NCBI RefSeq assembly: GCF_005893125.1
Contig: NZ_VCJS01000019.1
Location: forward strand, 41,643-105,642
Length of the DNA stretch: 64,000 bases
Source of the DNA: Nonomuraea basaltis
GTDB lineage: Bacteria; Actinomycetota; Actinomycetes; Streptosporangiales; Streptosporangiaceae
Reading direction: 5' to 3'
The position numbers were made by a program, and so were the translations under genes. The notes below the pieces were generated by a model. That model was given only the letters and a program-made list of their open reading frames with translations, ran no database searches and was not told where the DNA came from. Positions 35,568-46,762 of this stretch are shown here, in pieces; within the stretch, counting starts at the first letter, position 1, and each line of letters opens with the position of its first letter.

Positions 35568-36296
35568 ATGACGACTGATCAGCTCGAACCCGTACCCGGC
35601 GACTGGCAACGGGCCCTGGCCATCGTGGCCCACCCCGACGACCTCGAATACGGCTGCGCGTCGGCGATCGCGACCTGGACCGACGCCGGCCGCGAGGTCG
35701 CGTACGTGATCGCCACGAGGGGCGAGGCCGGCATCGACACCCTCGAACCCGCCGAGAGCGGGCCGGTGCGCGAACGCGAGGAGCGGGCCAGCGCCGCCGT
35801 GGTCGGGGTGAGGAGCGTGGAGTTCCTCGACCATCAGGACGGGGTGATCGAGTACGGCACCGCGCTGCGGAGGGACATCGCCGCCGCCATCCGCAGGCAC
35901 CGACCGGAACTCCTGATCACGTTGAACCCGGACGACACGTGGGCCGGCGGCGCGTACTGGAACACGCCGGACCACCGGGCGGTCGGCAGAGCGGTGCTGG
36001 ATGCCGCCGGAGACGCCGGAAATCGATGGATATTTCCTGACACCGACGCCGAGCCCTGGAAGGGCGTCCGCTGGGTCGCCGTCGCGGGCGTCGACTCCCC
36101 CACCCACGCCGTGGACGTCACGGACGGCCTGGAGCGGGGCGTGCGGTCACTCATGGAGCACCGGGCGTACATCGAGGCGCTCACCACAGAGAACCCGGAG
36201 GCCTACGCGCGCAACCTCATCGAGGGCTTCGCCCGGCAGGAGGCGGAGCGCTTCGGCGGCCGCCCAGCCGTTACATTCCGCCTATTTCCCTGCTAA
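35568..36296 (+). CDS. PIG-L/LmbE-family deacetylase
   Basis: 242 residues with the zinc-binding AHPDD motif (21-25) and the second ligand in DHRAVG (H136), plus LNPDDTWAGG. The family removes acetyl groups from GlcNAc-type sugars (MshB and Mca in mycothiol metabolism, antibiotic tailoring). It is shorter than MshB and lacks a mycothiol-gene neighbourhood, so the substrate is open. ATG 35568 with AAGGAGG is clear, and the upstream open frame is not coding. Lies after the CdaR gene but with its own ~300-bp leader. Confidence 0.88.
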   Translation: MTTDQLEPVPGDWQRALAIVAHPDDLEYGCASAIATWTDAGREVAYVIATRGEAGIDTLEPAESGPVREREERASAAVVGVRSVEFLDHQDGVIEYGTALRRDIAAAIRRHRPELLITLNPDDTWAGGAYWNTPDHRAVGRAVLDAAGDAGNRWIFPDTDAEPWKGVRWVAVAGVDSPTHAVDVTDGLERGVRSLMEHRAYIEALTTENPEAYARNLIEGFARQEAERFGGRPAVTFRLFPC

Positions 36297-36488
36297 TTCA
36301 ACAAACAAGGGCTATTTCGGAATCTTCCAGATATTCCTGGATATTGGACGCATCATCCGCGAAGCGTCTGCGACGACCTGGAGATCTTGCTAGGGTTTCG
36401 TGCCCTGCGGTGATCCTTCCCGCAGGTCCGCCGGTCGGGCGCGACATACCCGCCCCGGCCGATCCCCCGATCCGAAGGGAAATCCGTC

Positions 36489-36692
36489 ATGACCAAGTCA
36501 TGGCTCGTCGCCGTCTTGCTCTGCTTCTTCCTCGGCGTGCTGGGCGTGCACCGCTTCTACGTCGGGAAGATCGGGACGGGCATTCTCATGATCGTCACCC
36601 TCGGCGGCTTCGGCGTATGGGTGCTGATCGACTTCATCATGATCCTCGTCGGCAAGTTCACCGACAAGCAGGGTCAGCCCCTGGCCAAGTAG
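36489..36692 (+). CDS. TM2 domain protein
   Basis: 67 residues, two membrane helices with the TM2 signature between them (FFLGVLGVHRFYVGKIGTGILMIVTLGG, shown here only in part: LGVHRFYVGK). AAGGGAA seven bases upstream of ATG 36489. Function of stand-alone TM2 proteins is unknown. Single-gene unit convergent with thrS. Confidence 0.88.
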   Translation: MTKSWLVAVLLCFFLGVLGVHRFYVGKIGTGILMIVTLGGFGVWVLIDFIMILVGKFTDKQGQPLAK

Positions 36693-36705
36693 CCGGGTCG
36701 CGGAT

Positions 36706-36738
36706 GCACGGCGGAGCAGCGTGGCCGCTCCGCCGTGC
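36706..36738. terminator. Bidirectional hairpin between TM2 gene and thrS
   Basis: Perfect 12-bp inverted repeat GCACGGCGGAGC / GCTCCGCCGTGC with a 9-nt loop, lying within 15 nt of both convergent stop codons. Likely serves both genes. Confidence 0.75.
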
Positions 36739-36745
36739 CGGCCCG

Positions 36746-38710
36746 TCAGACCTGGACGCGGCGCTCCACGGCGTTGACGATCTCGGCGATCGCCTCGTCC
36801 ACCGGCACGCCGTTCTTCTGCTCGCCACTGCGGTAGCGGAACGAGACCGCCCCGTTGGCGATGTCCTCATCACCGGCCAGCAGCATGAAGGGGACCTTGG
36901 CCTTCTGCGCGTTGCGGATCTTCTTCTGCATCCGGTCGTCGGAGGCGTCGACCTCGATCCGGATGCCGCGCTCGCGCAGCTTCTTGGTCACATCCTGCAG
37001 GTAGGACACGTGCGCGTCGGCGATCGGGATGCCGACCACCTGAACCGGCGCCAGCCAGGGCGGGAACGCGCCCGCGTAGTGCTCGGTGAGCACGCCGAGG
37101 AACCGCTCGACGGAGCCGAACAGGGCCCGGTGGATCATGACCGGGGTCTGCCGGCTGCCGTCCGCCGCCTGGTATTCCAGGCCGAAGCGCTTGGGCTGGT
37201 TGAGGTCGAGCTGGATGGTGGACAGCTGCCAGGTGCGGCCGATCGCGTCCTTGGCCTGCACGGAGATCTTGGGCCCGTAGAAGGCCGCGCCGCCCGGGTC
37301 GTCCACCAGCGTCAGCTCCGACTCGGTGGCCACCTGGCGCAGCGCCTGGGTGGCCTCCTCCCACTCGGCGGGGTCGCCGATGAACTTGTCGGAGTCGTCG
37401 CGGGTGGACAGCTCCAGGTAGAAGTCCGACAGGCCGAAGTCGCGCAGCACGCTGAGCACGAACCTCAGCAGCGACTTGATCTCATCGGCCATCTGCTCCC
37501 GGGTGGTGTAGATGTGCGCGTCGTCCTGCGTCATGCCGCGCACCCGGGTCAGCCCGTGCACCACGCCCGACTTCTCGTACCGGTAGACCGACCCGAACTC
37601 GCACAGCCGCAGCGGCAGCTCGCGGTAGGAACGCCCGCGCGCTCTGAAGATCAGGTTGTGCATCGGGCAGTTCATCGGCTTGACCCGGTATTCGATGCCC
37701 TCCAGCTCGAACGCCGGGAACATGTCGTCGGCGTACCAGGGAAGGTGCCCCGAGGTCTCGAACAGCGACGACTTGGTGATGTGCGGGGTGTTGACGAACT
37801 CGTAGCCCGCCTCCGCCTGCCGCCCGCGCATGTAGTCTTCCATCTCCTTGCGGATGATCCCGCCCTTGGGATGGAAGAGCGGCAGGCCGCTGCCCAGCTC
37901 CGGCGGGAAGCTGAACAGGTCCAGCTCGGCGCCCAGCTTGCGGTGGTCGCGCTTCTCGGCCTCCTCAAGGAGCTTGAGGTATTCGTCCTGCTTGTCGCGG
38001 GACTCCCACGCGGTGCCGTAGATGCGCTGCAGCTGCGGGTTCTTCTCGCTGCCCCGCCAGTAGGCGCCGCCGGAGCGCATGATCTTGAACGCCGGGATCG
38101 ACCGCGTGGACGGCACGTGCGGGCCGCGGCACAGGTCCTTCCAGCACAGCTCGCCGGTCTTGGCGTCGAGGTTGTCGTAGATGGTCAGCTGCCCCGCGCC
38201 GACCTCGACCGACTCCTCCTCGGCGGCGCCGCCTTTGAGGCCGATCAGCTCCAGCTTGTACGGCTCCGCCGCCAGCTCCTCGCGCGCCTCGTCGTCGGAG
38301 ACGGCCCGGCGGGAGAACAGCTGCCCCTGCTTGACGATCTCCCGCATGCGCTTCTCGATGCGCTTGAGATCGTCGGGGTGGAACGCCTGCTCGACGTCGA
38401 AGTCGTAGTAGAACCCGTTTTCCACGGGCGGCCCGATACCCAGCTTGGCCTCGGGGAACAGCTCCTGCACCGCCTGCGCCATGACGTGCGCGGTGGAGTG
38501 GCGGACGATGGCCCGGCCGTCCTCGCTGGAGACCTCGATCGGCTCGACCACGTCGTCCTGGGCCAGGACGCAGGCCAGGTCGCGCGGCTCGCCGTTGACC
38601 CGGGCCGCGATGACCGTGCGGCCGTCGGCCTCGAGCGCCTCACCGGCCGTCGTGCCGGCCGCGACCACACGCTCGGCTCCGGCGAGGGTGATGCGTAGCT
38701 CGGCTGACAC
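36746..38710 (-). CDS. thrS: Threonyl-tRNA synthetase
   Basis: Charges tRNA-Thr. 654 residues with the full layout: N-terminal TGS domain (1-60), editing domain with [11 protein letters not shown] (HxxxH), class II catalytic core (motif 2 region [13 protein letters not shown], zinc-site Cys in KPMNCPMHN and later His), and the C-terminal anticodon-binding domain ([13 protein letters not shown]). GTG 38710 has GGGAG six bases upstream. No T-box or other leader structure is visible in the short upstream gap. It is the far end of the conserved block that begins with rel. Confidence 0.97.
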   Translation of the reverse strand: MSAELRITLAGAERVVAAGTTAGEALEADGRTVIAARVNGEPRDLACVLAQDDVVEPIEVSSEDGRAIVRHSTAHVMAQAVQELFPEAKLGIGPPVENGFYYDFDVEQAFHPDDLKRIEKRMREIVKQGQLFSRRAVSDDEAREELAAEPYKLELIGLKGGAAEEESVEVGAGQLTIYDNLDAKTGELCWKDLCRGPHVPSTRSIPAFKIMRSGGAYWRGSEKNPQLQRIYGTAWESRDKQDEYLKLLEEAEKRDHRKLGAELDLFSFPPELGSGLPLFHPKGGIIRKEMEDYMRGRQAEAGYEFVNTPHITKSSLFETSGHLPWYADDMFPAFELEGIEYRVKPMNCPMHNLIFRARGRSYRELPLRLCEFGSVYRYEKSGVVHGLTRVRGMTQDDAHIYTTREQMADEIKSLLRFVLSVLRDFGLSDFYLELSTRDDSDKFIGDPAEWEEATQALRQVATESELTLVDDPGGAAFYGPKISVQAKDAIGRTWQLSTIQLDLNQPKRFGLEYQAADGSRQTPVMIHRALFGSVERFLGVLTEHYAGAFPPWLAPVQVVGIPIADAHVSYLQDVTKKLRERGIRIEVDASDDRMQKKIRNAQKAKVPFMLLAGDEDIANGAVSFRYRSGEQKNGVPVDEAIAEIVNAVERRVQV

Positions 38711-38776
38711 GGTGTCTCCCTTGAGATCGCGCTCCGGCGCTCGGCACCGGCGCTGCTTCGATGGTGAACACCGATG

Positions 38777-39382
38777 CTATCGCGGGTGAAACCCCAGCTT
38801 TGTCAGCTCCTTCCTGCTCCCGTGGAAGACATTGCGGTCGATCGGGCTGTTGGCGTACTGGTGGATGGTCCAGTCACGCCAGGGTCTGGGCACGACGGGC
38901 TGGCCGCGGGGCCGCTCCGGGCCGGCGATCCACAGCGGGAACTCCGCCAGGCCCGCGCAGTTTCCGCTGCGTGCGAACGAGAGGTAGGTGTAGACGAACG
39001 GCCGCAGCCGGGCGTGCCGCTCGACGAAGTGGCACCAGCGGCGCGCGTACCTGGCGACCTGCTCGGGCCGCATCCCGTCGTCCGTCTCCAGGTCGAGCGC
39101 GATCAGGTCGCCGCGGCGCAGGCCGCCGGCCGACCTGATCGTGGCCAGGAAGTGGCGGGCCTGCTCGATGGGGTCGCCCTTGGGCCTGGCGAAGTGATAC
39201 GCGCCGGAGACGATCCAGCTCTCGCGCATGCCGTTCCAGTTACGCGCGAACCACTTGTCGGTGTAGCCGCCGCCCTCCGTCGCCTTGGCGAAGGCGAAGG
39301 CCACTCCCGCGTCCGCGTGGCCGGCCCAGTCGACGGAACCCTGCCAGTTCGACACATCAATGCCTTGGAGCACGCGTTTCAC
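38777..39382 (-). CDS. GH25 lysozyme-like protein without signal peptide
   Basis: 201 residues matching the GH25 muramidase fold: QGIDVSNWQGSVDW (catalytic Asp), FAFAKATEGGGYTD (Glu), GAYHFARP, IALDLETDDGM (the catalytic Asp-Glu pair) and WTIHQYAN. The enzymes cut the MurNAc-GlcNAc bond of peptidoglycan. No signal peptide is encoded, odd for a wall enzyme. The start is uncertain: GTG 39382 or GTG 39373, each with only a weak AAGG-like site. Separated by 30 bp from the F420-dependent oxidoreductase on the same strand. Confidence 0.83.
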   Translation of the reverse strand: MKRVLQGIDVSNWQGSVDWAGHADAGVAFAFAKATEGGGYTDKWFARNWNGMRESWIVSGAYHFARPKGDPIEQARHFLATIRSAGGLRRGDLIALDLETDDGMRPEQVARYARRWCHFVERHARLRPFVYTYLSFARSGNCAGLAEFPLWIAGPERPRGQPVVPRPWRDWTIHQYANSPIDRNVFHGSRKELTKLGFHPR

Positions 39383-39412
39383 CTTGCCGGATTTTATTGA
39401 GATGTCTGCAGA

Positions 39413-40312
39413 TCAGCCCTTCGCCGCGCCGATTAGCAGGTTCCGTGTGCGTTCGCGGTTGCCGAACACGGAGCCCACGAAATCGGTCACCCCTGCCGCC
39501 TCCAGCTCCTCGAGCTTGGCCCGCACGGTCTTCTCGTCGCCGACGATGGCCACGTTGCCGGGGTTCGCCGCGCCTTCCCTGTCGAGCATGGCACGGTATG
39601 AGGGCAGTTGCCCGTACACCGCGAAGATCTCGTCCGCGCGCCTGATCGCGGCGTCGGGGTCGTCGGTGACGCAGACGGGCAGGCCGCAGACGATGCGCGG
39701 CGGCTCCCGGCCCGCCTCGGCCGCCGCCGCCTTGATCGTGGGCGCGACGTGGTCGGCGACGGTCTTGGGTCCGGTCATCCACAGGACGGTGCCGTCGGCC
39801 ACGGTGCCGGCCAGCTTGAGCATGCGCGGGCCGAGCGCGGCCACCAGCACGGGGAAGCCCGCGCCGGGCGTGGTGAGCCTGAGATCGGCCTTGAGCGTCT
39901 CGCCCGCGTACTTGACCTGCTCGCCGCGGCTGGCCGGGATCAGGATGTCGAGGTACTCCTTCATGTGCCGGCCGGGACGCTCGAAGCTGTAGCCGTACAT
40001 GCCCTCGATGACGATCTGGTGCGACAGCCCGATGCCGAGCGCGAACCGTCCGCCGAGCGCGGCGTTGGCGGTCATGGCCTGCTGGGCCAGCGCGGCAGGG
40101 TGGCGCGGGTATGTCGGCACCACGGCGGTCCCGAGCTCGATGGGGGGCGCCTGGAGGCCGGCGGCGGTCAGGGCGGTGATGGCGTCGAGACCGAAGATGT
40201 TGGCGAGCCAGGCCGAGGTGAAGCCCTCCTCCGCCAACTGCGTGATCTCGTCACGGAGCGCGCCGATCGGATCGGGTCCCTTTGGCTGATTCAGATAATA
40301 TCCGTAACGCAT
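39413..40312 (-). CDS. F420-dependent LLM-class oxidoreductase
   Basis: 299 residues of the luciferase-like TIM barrel in its F420-binding form: ALGGRFALGIGLSHQIVIEG (cofactor loop), GMYGYSFERPGRHMKEYLDIL and AALGPRMLKLAGTVADGTVLWMTGP. Such enzymes use reduced F420 to reduce diverse substrates. ATG 40312 has GGAG about ten bases upstream; the longer frame upstream is not supported. Divergent from pgm. Confidence 0.86.
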   Translation of the reverse strand: MRYGYYLNQPKGPDPIGALRDEITQLAEEGFTSAWLANIFGLDAITALTAAGLQAPPIELGTAVVPTYPRHPAALAQQAMTANAALGGRFALGIGLSHQIVIEGMYGYSFERPGRHMKEYLDILIPASRGEQVKYAGETLKADLRLTTPGAGFPVLVAALGPRMLKLAGTVADGTVLWMTGPKTVADHVAPTIKAAAAEAGREPPRIVCGLPVCVTDDPDAAIRRADEIFAVYGQLPSYRAMLDREGAANPGNVAIVGDEKTVRAKLEELEAAGVTDFVGSVFGNRERTRNLLIGAAKG

Positions 40313-40409
40313 GGCAACAGAACTCCATTCTGGTGGCTGACGCGAATGTACCCTCCCACGCGCCGCGCGGTCACCCGCCCGGCGGCACCGCGTTTGTAAA
40401 GTGGCGTAC

Positions 40410-42041
<1,632 letters not shown>

Positions 42042-42103
42042 CCCCGCACCCGCCCGCGCTCACCACCCGCCGCCGCGCTGTGGCGGGCGCTGCCGGGCAG
42101 GGG

Positions 42104-43549
42104 TCAGGGCTCGCGGGCGGTGGCGAGCGCGCCGTCGGCCGTCAGGCGGGTGAGCCAGTCCAGCAGGAGCGCGCGCAGGGTCCGATCGCTCGGCAGGTCC
42201 TCGCCGAAGACCTCCGCCAGCCCCAGCAGCCGATCCACCACCTCCCCAGGCGGGGCATCGGGCATGCGCAGCCGCCCCGCCAGCGGATCCATGACCGTCA
42301 GCGGGGTGCCGTCGTCGGCCCGGGCGGCGGAGACGTACCGCATCCAGGCGGCCACCCCCAGCGCCGCCCACCGCGGCTCGGCGCCCCGGGCGAGGCGGTC
42401 GCGGATCACCGGGAGCAGCCGCTGGGGCAGCTTGTGGGTGCCGTCGGCGGCCACCTGCGCGATCGGGTGCCGCAGTGCCGGGTTGGACAGCCGGGACAGC
42501 AAGCGTTCCCGGTAGCCGTCCAGATCCACCCCGGGCGGCGGCACGAGCGTGGGCCCGGCGTCGAGCCCCAGATAGCGGCGGCCGGCCTCGGCGAGCTCCG
42601 GCCGCGCCATCGCGCCGGCGATCGTGCCGAGGCCCGCGAGCGCACCCAGGTAGGCCAGCACCGAGTGGACGCCGTTGAGCAGACGCAGCTTCATCGTCTC
42701 GTACGGCTCCACGTCCGGTGTGATCACCGCCCCCGCCCGCTCCCACGGAGGCCGGCGGGCGGCGAACGCGTCCTCGATCACCCACTGCCGGAACGGCTCG
42801 GTCGCCAGCGCCGCCCGGTCCTCGACGCCGAGCAGCCGCGCGGCGTCGGCCCTGTCGGCGTCCGTGGGCGCGGGCACGATCCGATCCACCATGGCGGACG
42901 GGAAGGCGACGTTGCCGTCGCGGATCCAGGAGAGCAGGGCCTCGTCGCGGGCCAGTTCGCAGAATTCGGTCACCAGCCCGCCCAGCAGCCGGCCGCCGCC
43001 CGCGAGGTTGTCGCAGCAGATGACGGTCACCGGCCCGGCGCCGGCGGCGCGACGCGCACGCAGCCCGGCCACCAGCCGCCCCACCGGCGTGAGAGGCGGG
43101 CGGCCGGCCAGGTCCGCGGCCACGTCGGGGTCCTTCGCGCTCAGCCGCCCGGTGGCCGGGTCGTGCCGGTAGCCGGATTCGGTCACGGTCATGGTGACCA
43201 CCCGCACCCCGGGATCGGCGATCCTCGCGATCCCGTTCTCGGGGCCGACGGCGTCCGTCAGCATGCCGCACACCCGGATCGAGGCGTGCTCGCCGCGAGC
43301 TCCGTCGCGTTCGAGCACCGAGTACAGCAGGTCCTGCGCCGACAGCAGCTCGGCCGCGGCCATGCTGCGCATCGTCACCCCGCACACACCGAACGCGGGA
43401 TCGCCGGCGTCCTCGGTGTAGAGCGCCTGGTGGGCCCGGTGGAAGGCGCCGAGGCCCAGGTGCACGATCCCGGTACGCAGGTCGCCCCGCCCGATGCGGG
43501 GCCTGGCCGCCGCCGGGATCGCGGGCAGCGCCGCCACCGACAGCCGCAT
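42104..43549 (-). CDS. Mannitol 2-dehydrogenase / fructuronate reductase family protein
   Basis: 481 residues of the polyol-specific long-chain dehydrogenase family: N-terminal HLGLGAFHRAHQALYTE Rossmann segment, TVTESGYRHD, VICCDNL, and the catalytic Lys-x5-Asn-x2-His in KLRLLNGVHS. Members oxidise mannitol, arabitol, mannonate or altronate with NAD. The ATG overlaps the SDR stop by one base (TGATG). Last gene of the Ldh-MFS-SDR-MDH operon, which points to uptake and oxidation of a polyol or hexuronate. Confidence 0.88.
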   Translation of the reverse strand: MRLSVAALPAIPAAARPRIGRGDLRTGIVHLGLGAFHRAHQALYTEDAGDPAFGVCGVTMRSMAAAELLSAQDLLYSVLERDGARGEHASIRVCGMLTDAVGPENGIARIADPGVRVVTMTVTESGYRHDPATGRLSAKDPDVAADLAGRPPLTPVGRLVAGLRARRAAGAGPVTVICCDNLAGGGRLLGGLVTEFCELARDEALLSWIRDGNVAFPSAMVDRIVPAPTDADRADAARLLGVEDRAALATEPFRQWVIEDAFAARRPPWERAGAVITPDVEPYETMKLRLLNGVHSVLAYLGALAGLGTIAGAMARPELAEAGRRYLGLDAGPTLVPPPGVDLDGYRERLLSRLSNPALRHPIAQVAADGTHKLPQRLLPVIRDRLARGAEPRWAALGVAAWMRYVSAARADDGTPLTVMDPLAGRLRMPDAPPGEVVDRLLGLAEVFGEDLPSDRTLRALLLDWLTRLTADGALATAREP

Positions 43550-44313
43550 CAGTACCCAAGGTGCCGGCCGCCGTCGCCCACCAGCACCTCCCCCGTCACC
43601 ATGTCCGACTCCAGCAGCGCGGTCACCGTCTGGGCGACGTGCTCGGGCTGGGCGGTGCGCCGCAGCGGCGCCTTGGCCTCCTCCCGCGCCACCATCTCGG
43701 CGAAACCCTGCTCCCCCACCCGGTCGATGTGCCAGCGGGTCGCCACGATGCCGGGCGCGACCGCGTTCACCCGGACCTCGGGCCCGAGCGCGACCGCCAG
43801 ATCGCGGGTGAGGTGGAGCAGGGCCGCCTTGCTGACCCCGTACGCCATCGAGGAGCCCGTGGCGAGGAGCCCCGCGATGGAGGAGACGTTGACGATGGCG
43901 CCGCGGGCGGCCCGCAGGTCTGGGGCGAAGGCGCGGGCGCAGTAGAAGGGGCCCATGAGGTTGACGCCCATGACCTGCTTCCACACCTCGTCGGTGAGCC
44001 CCTCCAGATCCGGGAACGGCACCCACTTGGTCATTCCCGCGTTGCACACCAGCGCGTCCACGCGCCCGTACCTGTCGCGCACGCGCCCGGCCATGCGGCG
44101 CACGGCGGCGTCATCGGACACGTCGGCGGCCATGGCCTCGGCCTTGCACCCGAGGTCCGCCAGGCGGGCGACGGTCGCCTGGGCCTCCGACGCGGAGCGC
44201 GAGTAGTTGACGACCACGGCCGCGGCGCCCTTCCTGGCCAGGCTCTCCGCGACGGCGGCGCCGATGCCGGTGCCGCCGCCGGTGACCACGGCGACCGTAC
44301 CGTTGATGTCCAT
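43549..44313 (-). CDS. Short-chain dehydrogenase/reductase (polyol operon)
   Basis: 254 residues, classical SDR: NAD(P)-binding TGGGTGIG near residue 11-18, NAG at about 90, catalytic Ser (VNVSSIAG) and YxxxK (AYGVSK). VNYSR after the second strand suggests NADP use. Closest to 3-oxoacyl-ACP reductase/sugar dehydrogenase types; the operon favours a sugar or sugar-acid substrate. ATG 44313 with GGGAG upstream; 11 bp after the MFS stop. Confidence 0.87.
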   Translation of the reverse strand: MDINGTVAVVTGGGTGIGAAVAESLARKGAAAVVVNYSRSASEAQATVARLADLGCKAEAMAADVSDDAAVRRMAGRVRDRYGRVDALVCNAGMTKWVPFPDLEGLTDEVWKQVMGVNLMGPFYCARAFAPDLRAARGAIVNVSSIAGLLATGSSMAYGVSKAALLHLTRDLAVALGPEVRVNAVAPGIVATRWHIDRVGEQGFAEMVAREEAKAPLRRTAQPEHVAQTVTALLESDMVTGEVLVGDGGRHLGY

Positions 44314-44324
44314 GCCTTGCTCCC

Positions 44325-45635
44325 TCACTCCTCCACCAGAGGTCTCCGCAGCGGGTCGAAGGCCGCGATGTCCATGTCCTTGCTCTCGCGCGAGGCCCAG
44401 AACGCCCCGAACGAGATCATCGCGGTCAGGATGAGGAACGCCGCCACCAGCCACGGCTCCCCGTCCAGCCGCGCCGCGAGCGCCGCGCCGATCAGCGGGG
44501 AGAACCCGGCCAGCGCCGCGCCCAGCTCGCGCGAGGCGGCGAACCCCGTGTAGCGCACCCGCGCGCCGAACAGCTCGGCGTAGAACACCGGCTGCACGGC
44601 CACCTGCGGCGCGAACCCGAACGCCCCCATGATCATCATCGCCAGCCACACCACCCCGGTCACGCCGGTGTCGACCATGAGGAAGTACGGGTACGCGAAG
44701 ACCGCCACGAACACCACGCTGAACAGGTTGAGCGGCCGCCGCCCCACCCGGTCGGACAGATGCCCGTAGATCGGCTGGAGCACGATGACGGTCAGCCCGA
44801 AGAGGATCACGCCGAGCAGCGCCGTCCGGTTCGACAGGCCGAGCTCGCCGGCGGCGTACGCGACGCTGAACGTGGCCAGCGTGTAGACCACGGCCGTGTC
44901 GCAGATGTGCGCCCCGACGCCGACGATGAAGTTGCGCGGGTAGCGGGCGATCGCGTCCCTGATCGGCAGCCGGACGATCTCCCGGGTCCGCTCCATCTCG
45001 CGGAACACCGGCGACTCGGCCACCCGCAGCCGCACGTACAGGGCCACTCCGATCAGCGCGAAGCTCACCAGGAACGGCAGCCGCCAGCCCCAGGCGAGGA
45101 AGTCCTCCTCCGGCATGAGCTGGACCAGCAGGAACGCCGAGGTGCCGAGCACGAGACCGATCTGCACCCCGGTCTGGGCGTAGGAGGCGTAATAGCCGCG
45201 CCGGCCCGGCGGGGCGTGCTCGGCCAGCAGCGTGGCCGCGCCGCCGAACTCCGCGCCCGCGCCCAGGCCCTGGCAGACCCGCAGCAGCGTGAGCAGGATC
45301 GGCGCCGCCACGCCGATGGCGGGGTAGGTGGGCAGCAGGCCGATCAGCCCGGTGGACAGGCCCATGATGACCGTCGTGATGATCAGGGTGGACCGGCGGC
45401 CGATCTTGTCGCCGAGGTGGCCGAAGAGGACGCCGCCGAACGGCCGTACCACGAAGCCGACGCCGAACGTCGCGAAGGCGGCGATCGTGCCCGCGGCCGG
45501 GTCGGCGTCGGTGAAGAACAGGCGGTTGAAGACGAGAGCGGCGGCGGTTCCGTAGATGAAGAAGTCGTACCATTCCAGGGCGGTGCCGACGAGGGCGCCC
45601 AGGACGACGCGCTTTAACTCGGGTGTGGCGGACAT
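44325..45635 (-). CDS. MFS transporter, metabolite:H+ symporter (MHS) type
   Basis: 436 residues and twelve membrane helices. The start GTALEWYDFFIYGTAAAL and the loop GHLGDKIGRRSTL are hallmarks of the MHS family (ShiA, ProP, KgtP relatives), and a second GHLSDRVGRRPL lies between helices 8 and 9. Transports organic acids or zwitterions with protons. ATG 45635 directly follows the Ldh stop (TAGATG), with GGAGG upstream. Confidence 0.9.
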   Translation of the reverse strand: MSATPELKRVVLGALVGTALEWYDFFIYGTAAALVFNRLFFTDADPAAGTIAAFATFGVGFVVRPFGGVLFGHLGDKIGRRSTLIITTVIMGLSTGLIGLLPTYPAIGVAAPILLTLLRVCQGLGAGAEFGGAATLLAEHAPPGRRGYYASYAQTGVQIGLVLGTSAFLLVQLMPEEDFLAWGWRLPFLVSFALIGVALYVRLRVAESPVFREMERTREIVRLPIRDAIARYPRNFIVGVGAHICDTAVVYTLATFSVAYAAGELGLSNRTALLGVILFGLTVIVLQPIYGHLSDRVGRRPLNLFSVVFVAVFAYPYFLMVDTGVTGVVWLAMMIMGAFGFAPQVAVQPVFYAELFGARVRYTGFAASRELGAALAGFSPLIGAALAARLDGEPWLVAAFLILTAMISFGAFWASRESKDMDIAAFDPLRRPLVEE

Positions 45636-46673
45636 CTAACCTCCAGGGGGCGTGTCAGTCCACGGAACGCCGAGCCGCGAGGCGAGCGCCGCCAGCTCCG
45701 CCCACACCAGTGCGGGCACCGGGATGCCCTCCTTCAGCCGCGTCCCGCGCGCGACCGCCTCGGGCTCCCCCGGAACGACCACACCGGGGCCGGCGGCGCG
45801 CAGGGCCACGCAGAAGGACTCGACCTGGGCGACGTACGTCTCCAAGGGGACGAAGGCGGAGATGTCGACCGCCGTGATCACCGTGCCGAACGTGCCGTCG
45901 TACTCCGGTGAGCAGGCGGTTCCGGTGCCCGTGAGCAGGCCGCCGACCAGCTCGATGAGGACGCTCAGGCCATAGCCTTTGTGGCCGCCGAACGGCAACA
46001 GCGCCCCGCCCCGGTACAAGTCGGCCGGGTCGGTGGACGCGCGGCCCTCGGGGTCCACGAGCACCCCTTCCGGCGCGGGCGAGCCGGCGGCGCGCAGGAG
46101 GCCCAGCTTGCCCTCGGCCATGGCGGCGGTCGCCCAGTCCATGACCACGGCCGTGCCGCCGGCCCGCGGCACGGCCCAGGCCATGGGGTTGGTGCCGAGC
46201 ATCCTGCGGTGCCCGCCGTACGGGGCGACGGTCGGGTCCGCGTTGCCCACGACCTGCGCGATCAGGCCCTGCTCGGCCAGCGTCCCGGCGTACTCGCCGA
46301 GCCTGCCGACGTGGTTGCACTCCCTGATCGCGACGACGCCGGTGCCGTGCTCCCGGGCGAGCCGCGCCGCCTCGGCGGCGGCCAGCCGGGCGGCGGCCTG
46401 CCCGAAGCCCCGCCGCCCGGAAACGACGGCGGTGGCACCGCGCCGCGAGACCACCTCGGGCCGCGCGACCGGCACGATCACACCCGCCTCGATCCTCTCG
46501 AGGTACGGCATGATCCGCCGCACGCCGTGCGAGCCGTGCCCGGCGAGGTCCGCCTCCACGAGGGACTCCGCGACCGTCGCGGCGATGTCGCCGGGGACGC
46601 CCGCCGCGACCAGCAGCTCCCTGGCCAGGTCGCGGAGCCGGCCGTCGGCGATGAGGCGGGGGGATGCGTTCAC
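45636..46673 (-). CDS. Malate/L-lactate/ureidoglycolate dehydrogenase family (Ldh_2) oxidoreductase
   Basis: 345 residues of the Ldh_2/MDG family: ADLAGHGSHGVRRIMPYLERI near the N terminus, the ECNHVGRLGEYA catalytic His region, YGGHRRMLGTNPMAWAVP and LLPFGGHKGYGLSVLIEL. Family enzymes reduce 2-oxoacids with NAD(P)H, for example 2,3-diketo-L-gulonate or ureidoglycolate. GTG 46673 with AGGTGG. First gene of the operon with the MFS, SDR and mannitol-type dehydrogenase. Confidence 0.87.
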   Translation of the reverse strand: MNASPRLIADGRLRDLARELLVAAGVPGDIAATVAESLVEADLAGHGSHGVRRIMPYLERIEAGVIVPVARPEVVSRRGATAVVSGRRGFGQAAARLAAAEAARLAREHGTGVVAIRECNHVGRLGEYAGTLAEQGLIAQVVGNADPTVAPYGGHRRMLGTNPMAWAVPRAGGTAVVMDWATAAMAEGKLGLLRAAGSPAPEGVLVDPEGRASTDPADLYRGGALLPFGGHKGYGLSVLIELVGGLLTGTGTACSPEYDGTFGTVITAVDISAFVPLETYVAQVESFCVALRAAGPGVVVPGEPEAVARGTRLKEGIPVPALVWAELAALASRLGVPWTDTPPGG

Positions 46674-46762
46674 GGGCCACCTGTCCCCATTGTTAGGACT
46701 GCGTTCCGTGTGCGCGCTTATGCCCCGCTCCACGCCCGCCCAAACGGATCTCCGGAAAGGGC

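Noticed and set aside
38711..38776. T-box or attenuator leader of thrS
   Set aside because: Only 66 bp separate thrS from the next gene boundary region, and no specifier loop, T-box sequence or terminator/antiterminator pair was seen.
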